Source: JBMDXB01 sp048594975
Lineage (GTDB): Bacteria > Acidobacteriota > Vicinamibacteria > Vicinamibacterales > 2-12-FULL-66-21
Direction: 5' to 3'
DNA: 64,000 nt
Assembly: GCA_048594975.1 (NCBI GenBank)
Contig: JBMDXQ010000082.1
Location: forward strand, 21,892-85,891
Shown: piece by piece, positions 25,736-35,337 of the stretch
Numbering within the stretch: the stretch's first letter is position 1
How the letters are laid out: every line of letters begins with the position of its first letter
Translations under genes and position numbers: made by a program
Notes under the pieces: model-generated
Database searches by the model: none
Seen by the model: the letters and a program-made list of their open reading frames with translations, nothing else
Told to the model about the DNA's origin: nothing

Positions 25736-27037
25736 ATGGCCGAGACGATGGTAGAGCCGCACACCCACCCATCCTCCGAGAGCGCCGCTGCCTCGGGTGA
25801 GGCTGGGTGGCACGTCCTGGAGCTGGGCGCCAGGCTGCTCCTCGAATACAACGTGCGTTCGGAGCTGATCAAGCAGCGGATCGAACGCGTGGCTGCACAT
25901 CTCGATATCAGGCTCGTGGCCGTGGTCGCATATCGGGAGGTGACGCTCGTTGCCGCGGGCGACCGCGACCTCCATGTGCAGGCACCAGAGCTCCGCCTCA
26001 ACGCGGCCGTCACCGTGGAAGTGCTCGGCATCCTCGATCGGCTCTGCGCCGGCCGAATCAGGGTCGACGAAGCCACGCGGCGACTCGAGGCGGTGGAGCG
26101 GACGGTCCCGAGATACGGACGCTGGGGGCTCTCGGTGATGTTCGGGCTCGCGGCGGCGGCGCTCGCGCGACTCCTCGGGGCTGACGGAGGCGCGATCGCG
26201 GTCGCCGGTGTGTCGTCCGGCGTCGGGGTGATCGCGCGGCAGGAGCTCGCGCGGCGACACGCGGCGCTGCTCACACAGCCGTTTGCGGCGGGACTGATCG
26301 GCGCCGTCCTCGGCGGCGTGATCATCCGTCTGGGCTGGACGGCGACTCCCGCATTGTGCCTTATCGTGCCCTCGTTGATGTTGGTGCCGGGTCCGCACCT
26401 GATCAACGGCGTCGACGACCTGCTCCAGAATCACATACAGGCGGGTATCTGCCGCCTGGGCCTGGCTGCCACCATCCTGATGGCGGCCGCGCTCGGTGTG
26501 CTGGGTGGCGACTGGCTCGTCCTGGGGCTGACACCCGTGTCGAGGACGGAGGTGCCACCGCTGACGCTGTGGCTGGACGTCGTCATGGCCGGCGTGGCCG
26601 CGAGCGGATTCGGCGCGTTCTACAACGTGCGGTGGCGCGTGCTCTGGATTTCCATTCTGAGCGGCATGGTTGGACACGGCGTCCGATATCTCTGCTTGCA
26701 GGCTGGCTCGAGCGTGGAGATCGCCACGTTGTGCGGCTGCTTGCCCATCGGGCTGATTGGCGCCGTGGCGGCGGAACGGCAGCGTCTGCCTTTCTCGGCC
26801 GTCGCCTTCGCGGGGGCCGTGCCGATGATGCCGGGCATGTTCATTTACGACGGCATCGCGAATGCCATGCGCCTGTCCGCCGCCAATGCAGAGACGGATT
26901 CCGTCCTGGTGGCTGCCGCCGTCGCGCCCTCACTGAGAGCAGCTTTCGTGGTTGGCGCGATCGTGCTCGGCCTCATCGTGGGCGCGACCGCCGCGAGGCT
27001 CGCCTCCATTCGTCGAGCGTGGCGGCCCCGTGGTTGA
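25736..27037 (+). CDS. ThrE-type threonine/serine exporter
   Basis: A 433-residue membrane protein with the two halves typical of ThrE exporters. A cytoplasmic N-terminal region with an early helix (about 25-110, DUF1212-like) runs into about five membrane segments. A second set of about five segments from about 235 contains a MPGMFIYDGIANAM-type loop. Known members export threonine and serine by proton antiport. The ribosome site GGGAAG precedes ATG 25736. It lies 122 bp after pfk, possibly at the end of that operon. A perfect hairpin follows at 27069-27090. Confidence 0.87.
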   Translation: MAETMVEPHTHPSSESAAASGEAGWHVLELGARLLLEYNVRSELIKQRIERVAAHLDIRLVAVVAYREVTLVAAGDRDLHVQAPELRLNAAVTVEVLGILDRLCAGRIRVDEATRRLEAVERTVPRYGRWGLSVMFGLAAAALARLLGADGGAIAVAGVSSGVGVIARQELARRHAALLTQPFAAGLIGAVLGGVIIRLGWTATPALCLIVPSLMLVPGPHLINGVDDLLQNHIQAGICRLGLAATILMAAALGVLGGDWLVLGLTPVSRTEVPPLTLWLDVVMAGVAASGFGAFYNVRWRVLWISILSGMVGHGVRYLCLQAGSSVEIATLCGCLPIGLIGAVAAERQRLPFSAVAFAGAVPMMPGMFIYDGIANAMRLSAANAETDSVLVAAAVAPSLRAAFVVGAIVLGLIVGATAARLASIRRAWRPRG

Positions 27038-27068
27038 TAGCGTCAGGTCCCGGGTGGCCGCCGGCTGT

Positions 27069-27090
27069 CATCCGGCAGCGCCGCCGGATG
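27069..27090 (+). terminator. Hairpin after the exporter gene
   Basis: An 8-bp perfect stem (catccggc / gccggatg) with a 6-base loop, 32 bp after the exporter's stop codon and before the pckA control region. There is no T-tract. Confidence 0.5.
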
Positions 27091-27117
27091 CCGGTAGCTG
27101 CCGGAAGGTCCGAAAGA

Positions 27118-27140
27118 CCGGAGTCCCCACGAAACTCCGG
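27118..27140 (+). promoter_or_regulatory. Activator-site element, copy B, upstream of pckA
   Basis: Reads CCGGAG-N6-CGAAACTCCGG, fitting the four-copy consensus. This copy is also a perfect inverted repeat (CCGGAGT, nine bases, ACTCCGG), which suggests a dimer site with half-sites two helical turns apart. It is 82 bp upstream of the predicted -24 box. Confidence 0.75.
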
Positions 27141-27220
27141 ACCGGTGCCCCGCCACCGGCGATGAATCACGCGCTTTCCGGTGATTCTGGATTCAAGAAG
27201 CTGCACGTTCCTGATCGCGA

Positions 27221-27236
27221 CGGTACTCCCTTTGCA
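27221..27236 (+). promoter_or_regulatory. Predicted sigma-54 promoter of pckA
   Basis: Sequence CGGTACTCCCTTTGCA, with exact GG-N10-GC spacing and a perfect TTGCA at -12. The expected start point is about 27247, 41 bases before ATG 27288. Confidence 0.65.
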
Positions 27237-27287
27237 GCCGGTCCCACGCGGCGCAGTTCGTCGCCAACATAACAAGGGAGGCTCGCA

Positions 27288-28904
27288 ATGGCCGAAAGCG
27301 GCGCCGCTCTGCTCGGCGAACAACGACCCGCCGCGACCTTCACGCAGCACCACCTGACGGTCAGCCAGCTGCATCGCAACCTTCCGGCCAGTTCGCTGTA
27401 CGAACATGCGATCAGGTACGGGAAAGATGCCAGCATCGCCGAGAACGGTGCCCTGGTGGCCTATTCCGGCGTCAAGACCGGCCGCTCACCCAAGGACAAG
27501 CGCGTCGTGAAACACCCGGACTCCGAAAAGGATGTGTGGTGGGGACCGGTGAACATTCCCTGCGACGCGCAGACGTTCGCGATCAACCGCCAGCGCGCGC
27601 TCGATTACCTGAATACCCGCGAGCGCCTCTATTGCTTCGACGGGTTCGCGGGCTGGGATCCCAAGTATCGCATCAAGGTCCGCGTGATTTGCTCGCGCCC
27701 CTATCACGCGCTGTTCATGCACACCATGCTCATCCGGCCGACGCGGGAGGACCTGGCGAGCTTCGGGGAGCCCGATTTCACGATCTACAACGCCGGCGCG
27801 TTCCCTGCCAACCGCCTGACCATCGGCATGGGATCGACGACGAGCGTGGCGCTCAGCCTCGAAGATCGCGAGCTGGTCATCCTCGGCACGGAGTACGCCG
27901 GCGAAATGAAGAAGGGCGTCTTCACGGTCGCGAACTACTGTGCGCCGAAACGCGAGATCCTGTCGATGCACTGCTCGGCGACAGCGGATCGGCAGACGGG
28001 CCGTTCGTCGCTCCTCTTCGGCCTGAGCGGCACCGGCAAGACCACGCTGTCGGCCGATCCCCGGCGGCATTTGATCGGCGACGACGAGCACTGCTGGAGC
28101 GACGACGGCATCTTCAACATCGAAGGGGGATGTTACGCGAAGGCGGTCAATCTGACGCCCGAGAACGAGCCCGATATCTTTCAGGCGCTGCGCTTCGGTG
28201 CCGTGCTGGAAAACGTCGTCCTGGAGGAGGACCGCACGGTCGACTTCACCGATACCACCATTACGGAGAACACGCGCGGGGCGTATCCCATCGAGTTCAT
28301 TCACAGCGCCCGAATCCCGTGCATGGCGGGACATCCGAGCGACGTGATCTTCCTGACATGCGACGCCTTCGGCGTGCTGCCGCCGGTCAGCGCCCTCTCG
28401 CCGGCGCAGGCGATGTATCACTTCATCAGCGGATACACCGCCAAGGTCGCCGGCACCGAGATGGGCGTGACGGAACCGCAGGCGACCTTCTCGCCCTGCT
28501 TCGGCGGGCCGTTCCTCGTGTGGCATCCGAGCAAATACGCCGAGCTTCTGGCGGCGAAAATGGCGAAGCACCACGCGCGCGTCTGGCTCGTGAACACCGG
28601 GTGGGGCGGCGGCCCCTATGGAACCGGGCAACGCATCAGCCTCAGGCACACCCGCGCCATCATCGACGCCATCCACAGCGGCGCCCTCCCCCGGGGCGCA
28701 ACCGAACGCGATCCCGTGTTCGGCTTCGAGGTCGTCACCGAGTGCCCCGGAGTGCCTCCCGAGATTCTCGTGCCGCGGCGCGCGTGGCCGGTGACGGCCG
28801 CGTATGACGCCGCGGCGAAGAAGCTTGCTGACTTGTTCCGCGGTAACTTCAGCGCGTACGAGTCGGGTGTTGGCGACGACATCAAAGCTGCCGGACCTGT
28901 ATGA
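27288..28904 (+). CDS. pckA: Phosphoenolpyruvate carboxykinase (ATP)
   Basis: A 538-residue enzyme that decarboxylates and phosphorylates oxaloacetate to phosphoenolpyruvate, the entry to gluconeogenesis. Visible signatures are SGVKTGRSPKDKR, GTEYAGEMKKG, the kinase loop GLSGTGKTTLSADP (about 245-258), the metal site LIGDDEHCW, and ARIPCMAGHPSDV. The length is standard. The ribosome site AAGGGAGG precedes ATG 27288. It is followed by gap after 33 bp, and probably pyk, so gluconeogenic and glycolytic genes share the locus. Confidence 0.97.
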   Translation: MAESGAALLGEQRPAATFTQHHLTVSQLHRNLPASSLYEHAIRYGKDASIAENGALVAYSGVKTGRSPKDKRVVKHPDSEKDVWWGPVNIPCDAQTFAINRQRALDYLNTRERLYCFDGFAGWDPKYRIKVRVICSRPYHALFMHTMLIRPTREDLASFGEPDFTIYNAGAFPANRLTIGMGSTTSVALSLEDRELVILGTEYAGEMKKGVFTVANYCAPKREILSMHCSATADRQTGRSSLLFGLSGTGKTTLSADPRRHLIGDDEHCWSDDGIFNIEGGCYAKAVNLTPENEPDIFQALRFGAVLENVVLEEDRTVDFTDTTITENTRGAYPIEFIHSARIPCMAGHPSDVIFLTCDAFGVLPPVSALSPAQAMYHFISGYTAKVAGTEMGVTEPQATFSPCFGGPFLVWHPSKYAELLAAKMAKHHARVWLVNTGWGGGPYGTGQRISLRHTRAIIDAIHSGALPRGATERDPVFGFEVVTECPGVPPEILVPRRAWPVTAAYDAAAKKLADLFRGNFSAYESGVGDDIKAAGPV

Positions 28905-28937
28905 GCAGCGTACACCGCTGCATGAGCGAGCAATGTC

Positions 28938-29969
28938 ATGACGAGAATCGCAATTCACGGTTTCGGTCGCATCGGCCGATCGTTGCTGCGGGCGGCACTC
29001 AGCCACGATCTGTTCGTCCCCGTGTCCATCTCCGACATCAGGGACGTCGACACCCTGGCCGCGCTCTTCGAGGTCGACTCCAACTACGGCCGCTGGCCCG
29101 AGGAAGTCAGGACCAAGGGCAGTCGTTTCGTCATCGGCAATCGCGAGATCCCCTATTTCGACTCGACCGTCAGCTTGCCAGACTGGAAGGCGCTCGGCGT
29201 CGACGTAGTGATCGACTGCACTGGGCGCGCCACCACCCGTCCCGGCGCCCAGGCACACCTCGAGGCGGGCGCCCGGTGCGTGCTCGTGAGCGCGGCGGGC
29301 AAGAAGCGGGAAGACAGCGACGCGGTGCTGCTGCCGGGCATCAACCTCGACACCTTCGACCCGGAGAAACACCAGATCGTCAGCATGGCGAGCTGTACGA
29401 CCAACGCGCTGGCTCCGGTCATCAAGGTCGTGATCGAGAACTTCGGCATCAGGTCTGGATTGTTCTCGACCGTCCATGCCTACACCAACACGCAGGCGCT
29501 CACGGACCAGCCGATGAGGGATCGCCGCGATTCCTGGGCTGCGGCCGAGAACATCATTCCCTCGTCATCCGGCGCGGCACGCGCTCTCGCCTTCATCTGG
29601 ACGGGCCTCAACATCACCGGCAAGGCCTATCGCGTTCCCGCCCGCACCGGCAGCATCGCCGAGCTGAATCTGCTGACCGACCGGCCGGTGACGGTCGAAG
29701 AGGTCAACGAGGCATTCCGCGCGGCCGCACGCGTGCCACCCCTCAAGGGGGTCATGTCCGTCCTGGAGGACGAATGGGCGTCCTCGCGCATCGTCGGCGA
29801 TCCGCATTCGTCGATCGTCGATCTGCCGCTGACAGCAGTGCAAGGTGAACTGCTGTCCGTCGCAGCCTGGTATGACAACGAGATGGGCTACTCGACCCGC
29901 CTGGCGGAAGCGGCGGCGCATATCGCCGCCCTCATGCACCAACTCGATGAGGCAAAGAGCTCGGCCTGA
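28938..29969 (+). CDS. gap: Glyceraldehyde-3-phosphate dehydrogenase, type I
   Basis: A 343-residue Gap enzyme. It has an N-terminal Rossmann fold (IAIHGFGRIGRSLLRA), the catalytic motif SMASCTTNALAP with Cys153, a likely catalytic His in STVHAYTNTQ, RRDSWAAAENIIPSSSGAARA for phosphate binding, and WYDNEMGYSTRL near the C-terminus. It catalyses the reversible NAD(P)-dependent oxidation of glyceraldehyde-3-phosphate. The sequence is somewhat diverged (for example SISDIRD at the coenzyme-selecting strand), so erythrose-4-phosphate dehydrogenase is a minor alternative. It is 33 bp downstream of pckA. Confidence 0.93.
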   Translation: MTRIAIHGFGRIGRSLLRAALSHDLFVPVSISDIRDVDTLAALFEVDSNYGRWPEEVRTKGSRFVIGNREIPYFDSTVSLPDWKALGVDVVIDCTGRATTRPGAQAHLEAGARCVLVSAAGKKREDSDAVLLPGINLDTFDPEKHQIVSMASCTTNALAPVIKVVIENFGIRSGLFSTVHAYTNTQALTDQPMRDRRDSWAAAENIIPSSSGAARALAFIWTGLNITGKAYRVPARTGSIAELNLLTDRPVTVEEVNEAFRAAARVPPLKGVMSVLEDEWASSRIVGDPHSSIVDLPLTAVQGELLSVAAWYDNEMGYSTRLAEAAAHIAALMHQLDEAKSSA

Positions 29970-30079
29970 CGTCCTGGGGCGGTTGTGACGGATCTGATTG
30001 TGGGGAATGCCCCACGGATATCCTGTTCGTCCTGCAACAGCGTCCCAGGCTCGACCGGCAAGCCACCCGAGATGCGCTG

Positions 30080-31513
30080 ATGGCTCATCGCACCAAGATC
30101 GTCGCCACGGTCGGCCCCGCCTCGCGTCCGCCCGACGTGCTGCGGCAGCTTATCGCCGCCGGCGCCAACGCCGTCCGCCTCAACTTCTCTCACGGCACGC
30201 ACGAGGAACACAGCGCCATCCTCGCCGACATCCGGGCGCTCAGCCGCGAAATGGGGCGCCACGTCGCCGTTCTGCAGGATCTGTGCGGGCCGAAGATGCG
30301 GCTCGAGCCGTTCGCCGGCGACGTTCTCGAGTGCCATCTGAACGACGAGTTCACGCTGGTGACGCAGGCGACGGCGAGCGGCGCGCGGGAGCTGACGTGC
30401 ACGTACCGTGAGCTGCCGAACGATCTCAAGCCGGGAGAGACCGTCCTGTTCGCGGACGGCGCGGTCGCCATGACCGTGACCGACACCGTCCCCGGCGGCG
30501 CGCGCCTGAGGGTCACGCTGCCCGGTCGCCTGCGCTCCCGGCAGGGAGTGAACCTGCCCGGAAGCGACCTGTCCGTCAGCGCGCTCACCGACAAGGACCT
30601 GCAGGATCTCGACTGGACGGCGCGGCACGCGACCGACGTGGACTTCGTCGCCTTGTCGTTCGTCCGAGGTCCCGACGACGTCGCGAGGCTGCGGCGGGAG
30701 CTGCAATCGAGGAACTGTCCCGCCCGGGTGGTGGTCAAGATCGAGAAGCCGCAGGCGGTGGAGCAGATCGACCAGATCATCGCGGTTGCCGACGCGGTCA
30801 TGGTGGCGCGCGGTGATCTGGGGGTGGAAATGGACGTCCAGTGCGTGCCGGCCGTCCAGAAGCACATCATCACGAAATGCAACGAAGCCTACCGGCCGGT
30901 GATCACCGCCACCCAGATGCTCAACAGCATGGAGCACTCGAACCGGCCGACCAGGGCGGAGGCGAGCGACGTGTTCAACGCCGTCATCGACGGGACCGAC
31001 GCCGTCATGCTGTCGGGCGAAAGCGCGGTCGGCCGGTATCCCGTCGAAGCGGTGACGACCATGCGCCAGATCTGCACGGAGGCGGAAGCCCACCTGAAGA
31101 CGGCCGGGCGGTTCTTTCAGAACACGCGGCCGGGTTCGAACGAGCGCCTCGATGCCATCACCGAGGCGTCCGTGGACGCCGCCTGCCTGCTGGCGCGGCA
31201 GCTCGACGCCCCGTTGATCGTCGTCGCCACCGATTCCGGGCGTACGGCGCTCGCACTCGGCAATCGCAGGCCCGCGTCCACAATCCTGGCGCTGTCCCGG
31301 ACCGAACAGGTCGCGCGCAGCCTGAGTCTCTGCTGGGGCGTGACGGCGGCGGTGCTGCCGGAGACCACATGGGCAGAGCGGGTGCTGGCCTTCGGCGTCG
31401 ACTGGGCCAGGGACCACGGCCTCGTCACCTCGGGCCAGCTTGCGGTACTCCTCCGCGGTCGAGTCCCCGGCGGGCACGACATCCGGGCCGTGCTGGCGGG
31501 AACGATCGACTGA
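30080..31513 (+). CDS. pyk: Pyruvate kinase
   Basis: A 477-residue pyruvate kinase converting phosphoenolpyruvate and ADP to pyruvate and ATP. Motifs are TKIVATVGPASR, NAVRLNFSHGTHEEH, QDLCGPKMRL, KIEKPQAVEQID, the active-site region DAVMVARGDLGVEM, and TATQMLNSMEHSNRPTRAEASDVFNAVIDGTDAVMLSGESAVGRYP. The full C-terminal domain is present. The 110-bp gap after gap contains a GTGGGG-AATG-CCCCAC inverted repeat at 30000-30015, and I see no sigma-54 box there. Confidence 0.96.
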   Translation: MAHRTKIVATVGPASRPPDVLRQLIAAGANAVRLNFSHGTHEEHSAILADIRALSREMGRHVAVLQDLCGPKMRLEPFAGDVLECHLNDEFTLVTQATASGARELTCTYRELPNDLKPGETVLFADGAVAMTVTDTVPGGARLRVTLPGRLRSRQGVNLPGSDLSVSALTDKDLQDLDWTARHATDVDFVALSFVRGPDDVARLRRELQSRNCPARVVVKIEKPQAVEQIDQIIAVADAVMVARGDLGVEMDVQCVPAVQKHIITKCNEAYRPVITATQMLNSMEHSNRPTRAEASDVFNAVIDGTDAVMLSGESAVGRYPVEAVTTMRQICTEAEAHLKTAGRFFQNTRPGSNERLDAITEASVDAACLLARQLDAPLIVVATDSGRTALALGNRRPASTILALSRTEQVARSLSLCWGVTAAVLPETTWAERVLAFGVDWARDHGLVTSGQLAVLLRGRVPGGHDIRAVLAGTID

Positions 31514-31575
31514 ATCCGGCAGCAACGGCGCCGGACGGCCACCGGCCGCGGACACGACGCAATTTGGGAGGGCTC

Positions 31576-33033
31576 ATGACCGATATCGCCGATCGCCGTG
31601 ACAGATTCCGCGACCGGCCTGTCCTCGTGATGGTGATGAGTCACTGGCTGAGCATGCTCGGCCTGTTTCTGGTCAGCACCGCGCTCATCACGTGGATCTT
31701 CGTCCTGCCCCTGCATGTCCGCGGACGTGTGTCCAACCCGTACATCGGCATCGTCATCTTCGTCATCGTTCCGTTCATCTTCCTGGCCGGAGTCGTCTCC
31801 GTGGCGTCGGGCATCTACCTGGCGCGCCGGCGGATTCGCGCGCATCTCGCCGTGGCGGTGACCGACCGGCGGCGGGCGCTGCGCCGGCTTGGCGTGTTTC
31901 TCGGCGTCACGGTGCTGATCAACGTGGTCGTCGGGACCCAGGTCACCTACCGGGCGGTGGAGCAGATGGAGTCGGTGCAGTTCTGCGGGCGGGCATGCCA
32001 CGCGATGACGCCCCAGTGGAAGAGCCACATGGTCTCACCGCACGCGCGCGTGGCCTGTGTCGACTGCCACGTGGCCGAGGGCGCGCGTGGATGGATGGAG
32101 AGCAAGATCGCCGGCACCCGACAGCTGTTCGGGGTGGCGTTCAACACCTATTCGCGCCCCGTCCCGTCCGCCCTCGAGAGCGGACGCCTCGTCCCGTCCC
32201 GGGAAACGTGCGAGCACTGCCACTGGCCGGAGAAGTTCGCCGCCGCGCGGCTGCGGGTGATCGCGAAATTCGCGGAGGACGAGTCCAACAGCGCGACCCT
32301 GACGGTGTTGATGATGATGGTCGGCGGCAGCCGCTCGGGAGGGATCCACGGAAAGCACTTCCGGCCCGGGGTCGAGATCCGCTTCGCCGCGTCGGATGGG
32401 CAACGCCAGCACGTCCCCTGGGTCGAGTACACGGACCGGACGAGCGGCGAGACCCGCGTCTACCTGGCGGGAGACGTGACGGCGGATGCGGTGTCGGCGT
32501 TGCCCAAGGTGGTCATGCAATGTGTCGACTGCCACAACCGGCCCACGCACGCGTTCCGGTTGCCGGAGCGCGAGCTGGACATCGCGTTCGCCGGCGGCTG
32601 GCTTCCCACGACGCTGCCCTTCCTGAAGAAGAAGAGCCTCGAAGTCCTGAGGGCGACCTACACATCGAGCGACGACGCCGCCCGGAGGATCCCGGCGGCG
32701 ATCGAGGACTACTACAGACACTCGCACCCCGCGGTGTATGCGTCGCGAACCGCGGCCGTGCAGAGCGCCGGCCGCTACGTGGCAGAAATCTATGGACGGA
32801 ACGTCTTTCCGGAACTGAACGTCGGCTGGGGCACGTATCGCGACAACCTCGGCCATGAATCTTCTCCCGGCTGTTTCCGCTGCCACGACGATCGGCACAC
32901 GAGCGCGGACGGCAAGACGATCAGCCAGGACTGTTCGGTCTGTCACGAAGCGGTCGCCGTCGAGGACGCCGCGCCCGAGGTGCTCAAGACGCTCGGTCTG
33001 GCCGACCGCCTGACCGCATTGAGGAAGAAGTAA
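31576..33033 (+). CDS. Membrane-anchored hexaheme cytochrome c
   Basis: A 485-residue multiheme cytochrome. Two to three membrane helices lie in the first 125 residues (including MLGLFLVSTALITWIFVLPL and a helix before residue 125). Six CxxCH heme sites follow at about 137, 161, 212, 316, 433 and 453. The first two lie in a NapC/NrfH-like arrangement (CGRACH ... HARVACVDCH), which suggests quinol oxidation at the membrane, with the later hemes passing electrons to the periplasm. The partner reductase is not in view. The frame is open upstream, but ATG 31576 (GGGAGG seven bases upstream) begins the real protein. It runs directly into the patatin gene. Confidence 0.9.
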   Translation: MTDIADRRDRFRDRPVLVMVMSHWLSMLGLFLVSTALITWIFVLPLHVRGRVSNPYIGIVIFVIVPFIFLAGVVSVASGIYLARRRIRAHLAVAVTDRRRALRRLGVFLGVTVLINVVVGTQVTYRAVEQMESVQFCGRACHAMTPQWKSHMVSPHARVACVDCHVAEGARGWMESKIAGTRQLFGVAFNTYSRPVPSALESGRLVPSRETCEHCHWPEKFAAARLRVIAKFAEDESNSATLTVLMMMVGGSRSGGIHGKHFRPGVEIRFAASDGQRQHVPWVEYTDRTSGETRVYLAGDVTADAVSALPKVVMQCVDCHNRPTHAFRLPERELDIAFAGGWLPTTLPFLKKKSLEVLRATYTSSDDAARRIPAAIEDYYRHSHPAVYASRTAAVQSAGRYVAEIYGRNVFPELNVGWGTYRDNLGHESSPGCFRCHDDRHTSADGKTISQDCSVCHEAVAVEDAAPEVLKTLGLADRLTALRKK

Positions 33034-35337
33034 ATGGGTCGCGCCCTGCTGGGAGAACGCCGCATCATGAAACGCACCAGCCCGTTGGTCCTCGGCATCA
33101 CGGACATCCACCGGCGGCTCGCCCGCGCCGCCGTCCGCTTCACGAACCGGGCCCTCACGGTGGCCGTCGGTCTGCTGTTGATCGCCGGTACCGGGAGTCC
33201 GGCAGCGGCGCAGCCGTCGCGTCCGACCGTCGGCGTCGCGTTCGGCGGCGGCAGCGCGCGCGGGATCGCGCACATCGGGGTCATCCGGTGGTTCGAAGAG
33301 CACCACGTCCCAATCGACGTCGCGGCGGGGACGAGCATGGGCGGCCTGGTCGGCGGCGCGTTTGCGACCGGCATGTCGGCGGCGGAGCTGCGCGGCCTGA
33401 TCGCCGGCACCGACTGGGACGCGATGTTCGGCAGCACCTCGTTTCCCTTCAAGAACCTGCGCCGCAAGGAAGACGCCCGCAACTATCCCTCGCGGCTCGA
33501 GTTCGGCGTGAAGCGGGGCATCGTGCTGCCGACCTCGTTGAACGACGGGCAGCAGGTCGATCTGCTGCTCGCGCGCATCGCCGCGCCGTACTACGCACTC
33601 GAGACCTTCGACGATCTGCCGACCCCGTTCCGGGTCGTGGCGGTCGATCTTCGTGCCGGCGAGAAGGTGGTCATCGACCGGGGACCGCTCGCCACCGCGC
33701 TCCGCGCGACGATGTCGCTGCCGGGCGTGTTTCCGCCGGTCGCGCGCGACGGGCAGCTCCTCGTCGACGGCGGCGCGCTGGACAACATCCCGGCGGACGT
33801 CGTGCGCACCCTCGGCCCGTCGGTCGTGATCGCGGTCGACGTCGGGTACGCCCCCAGCGAGAACATCAATGCGTCGTTGTTCGGTCTGATCGGCGGGACC
33901 ATCGACGCGATGATGCGATCCGCGACGCGAGCGGCGCTCAAGCATGCGGATGTCACGATTGCCATCGACGTCACCGGATTCGGATCGCTCGACTGGCGGC
34001 GAGCCGACGAGCTGATCGCCCGCGGGTACCAGGCGGCGGAGAGCCGGCGGTCCGATCTGATCAAGTACCGCGTCTCGGACGAGGACTGGCAGCGCTGGAT
34101 CGCGGCGCGTGACGGCCGGCGCCTGAGGTCGATTCCGGACCCGGCCTTCCTGACGACCGACGGAGTCAAGCCGGCCGATGCCGCGGTCGTGCAGCGCACA
34201 CTCGCGCACCATCTGCATCGGCCGCTCGACGTGCCCGCGCTCGAACAGGATCTGTCGGCACTCTCGGGTCTCGATCGCTATCAGTCCGTCGACTGGCAGA
34301 TGACGACGCGGGACGGCGGCACCGGGCTGCTCGTGCGCGCCCGGGAAAAGACCTACGCCCCGCCCTTCCTGATGCTCGGCTTCAACGTCGAGAACACGAC
34401 GTCGGAGAACTTCCGCGTGCAGCTCGCGGCGCGCTACCTCGCGTTCGACGTCGCCGGCTCCGGCTCCGAGCTGCGCATCGACGGCGGCCTCGGCGCCGAT
34501 CCCCACTTCGCGGCCGCGTTGTACCGCCCGATCTGGGGGACGCGCCTGTTCGTCCGGCCGATCGCCGGCGTCAACCGGCGGACGATCAGCATCGTGCAGA
34601 ACGATGCCATCGTCGCGGAGTACGGCGACACGCGGGCCTGGGCGATCGCGGAAACCGGCGTGAATCTCTCGCGGGTGAGCGAGCTCTCGGGCGGCATCAG
34701 CATCGCCCACGTGAGTGACGAGGTGCGTACCGGTGATCCCGGGCTGCCCGAGCTGTCGGGCGGGGAGGTCGGCGCGCACGTGCGGTGGATCGTCGACACG
34801 CAGGACTCCCCTGCCATTCCCTCGCGCGGCACGCGAGCGGTAGCGCGATTCGCGCAGACCTTCACCTCTCCCGAGGCGCCTGCGGTGACCGCGACCAATG
34901 AGGATCTCACGCAGGTCGAGCTCACGATCTCGACGTTCCGGCGCGCCGGATCGCGTCATCGTCTCTTCGCGATCGTGGCGGGCGGCACGTCGTTCGGCGA
35001 TCATCCACTGCCCACGCGGCAGTTCAGCCTCGGCTATCCCTTCACGATGGATGCGTTCGGCGTCGGAGAGCGTCGCGGCGATCACTACGCGGTGCTCACG
35101 CTCGGGGCGCTGCGGCAGGTCGCGCGGCTGCCCGACTTCCTGGGCGGGCCGCTGTTCGTGGGCGCGTGGCTCGAGAACGGCGCCGCGTTCGACTCCGACG
35201 AGGATGCCAATGTCAACACCCACCTGGCCGTGGGCATCATGACGGAAACGCTCGTCGGGCCGGTGCTCATCGCCGCCAGCACCGGCCTCGACGGCGGGTG
35301 GCGGACCATCTTCGGCATCGGGCGCATCTTCCGCTGA
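33034..35337 (+). CDS. Patatin-like phospholipase with outer-membrane barrel (type Vd, PlpD-like)
   Basis: A 767-residue protein. A signal peptide (hydrophobic core about 44-58) precedes a patatin lipase domain (about 65-330) with FGGGSARGIAHIGVI oxyanion loop, nucleophile Ser101 in GTSMG, and catalytic Asp245 in DGGALDN. A POTRA-like segment follows (about 385-430) and then a Omp85-type beta-barrel to the C-terminus ending IFGIGRIFR. This is the architecture of type Vd autotransporters such as PlpD, which deliver a phospholipase to the cell surface. ATG 33034 follows the cytochrome stop directly and has GAGGAAG upstream; ATG 33067 is an alternative giving a shorter n-region. Confidence 0.9.
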   Translation: MGRALLGERRIMKRTSPLVLGITDIHRRLARAAVRFTNRALTVAVGLLLIAGTGSPAAAQPSRPTVGVAFGGGSARGIAHIGVIRWFEEHHVPIDVAAGTSMGGLVGGAFATGMSAAELRGLIAGTDWDAMFGSTSFPFKNLRRKEDARNYPSRLEFGVKRGIVLPTSLNDGQQVDLLLARIAAPYYALETFDDLPTPFRVVAVDLRAGEKVVIDRGPLATALRATMSLPGVFPPVARDGQLLVDGGALDNIPADVVRTLGPSVVIAVDVGYAPSENINASLFGLIGGTIDAMMRSATRAALKHADVTIAIDVTGFGSLDWRRADELIARGYQAAESRRSDLIKYRVSDEDWQRWIAARDGRRLRSIPDPAFLTTDGVKPADAAVVQRTLAHHLHRPLDVPALEQDLSALSGLDRYQSVDWQMTTRDGGTGLLVRAREKTYAPPFLMLGFNVENTTSENFRVQLAARYLAFDVAGSGSELRIDGGLGADPHFAAALYRPIWGTRLFVRPIAGVNRRTISIVQNDAIVAEYGDTRAWAIAETGVNLSRVSELSGGISIAHVSDEVRTGDPGLPELSGGEVGAHVRWIVDTQDSPAIPSRGTRAVARFAQTFTSPEAPAVTATNEDLTQVELTISTFRRAGSRHRLFAIVAGGTSFGDHPLPTRQFSLGYPFTMDAFGVGERRGDHYAVLTLGALRQVARLPDFLGGPLFVGAWLENGAAFDSDEDANVNTHLAVGIMTETLVGPVLIAASTGLDGGWRTIFGIGRIFR

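Noticed and set aside
30000..30015. GTGGGG-AATG-CCCCAC inverted repeat before pyk as a further regulon site
   Set aside because: It does not match the four-copy element, and no GG-N10-GC box follows; it may be an unrelated operator or hairpin.
32035..35223. Very long minus-strand open frame (1062 codons) opposite the cytochrome and patatin genes
   Set aside because: It is the antisense shadow of well-supported plus-strand genes in GC-rich DNA; its translation is low-complexity and shows no domain.
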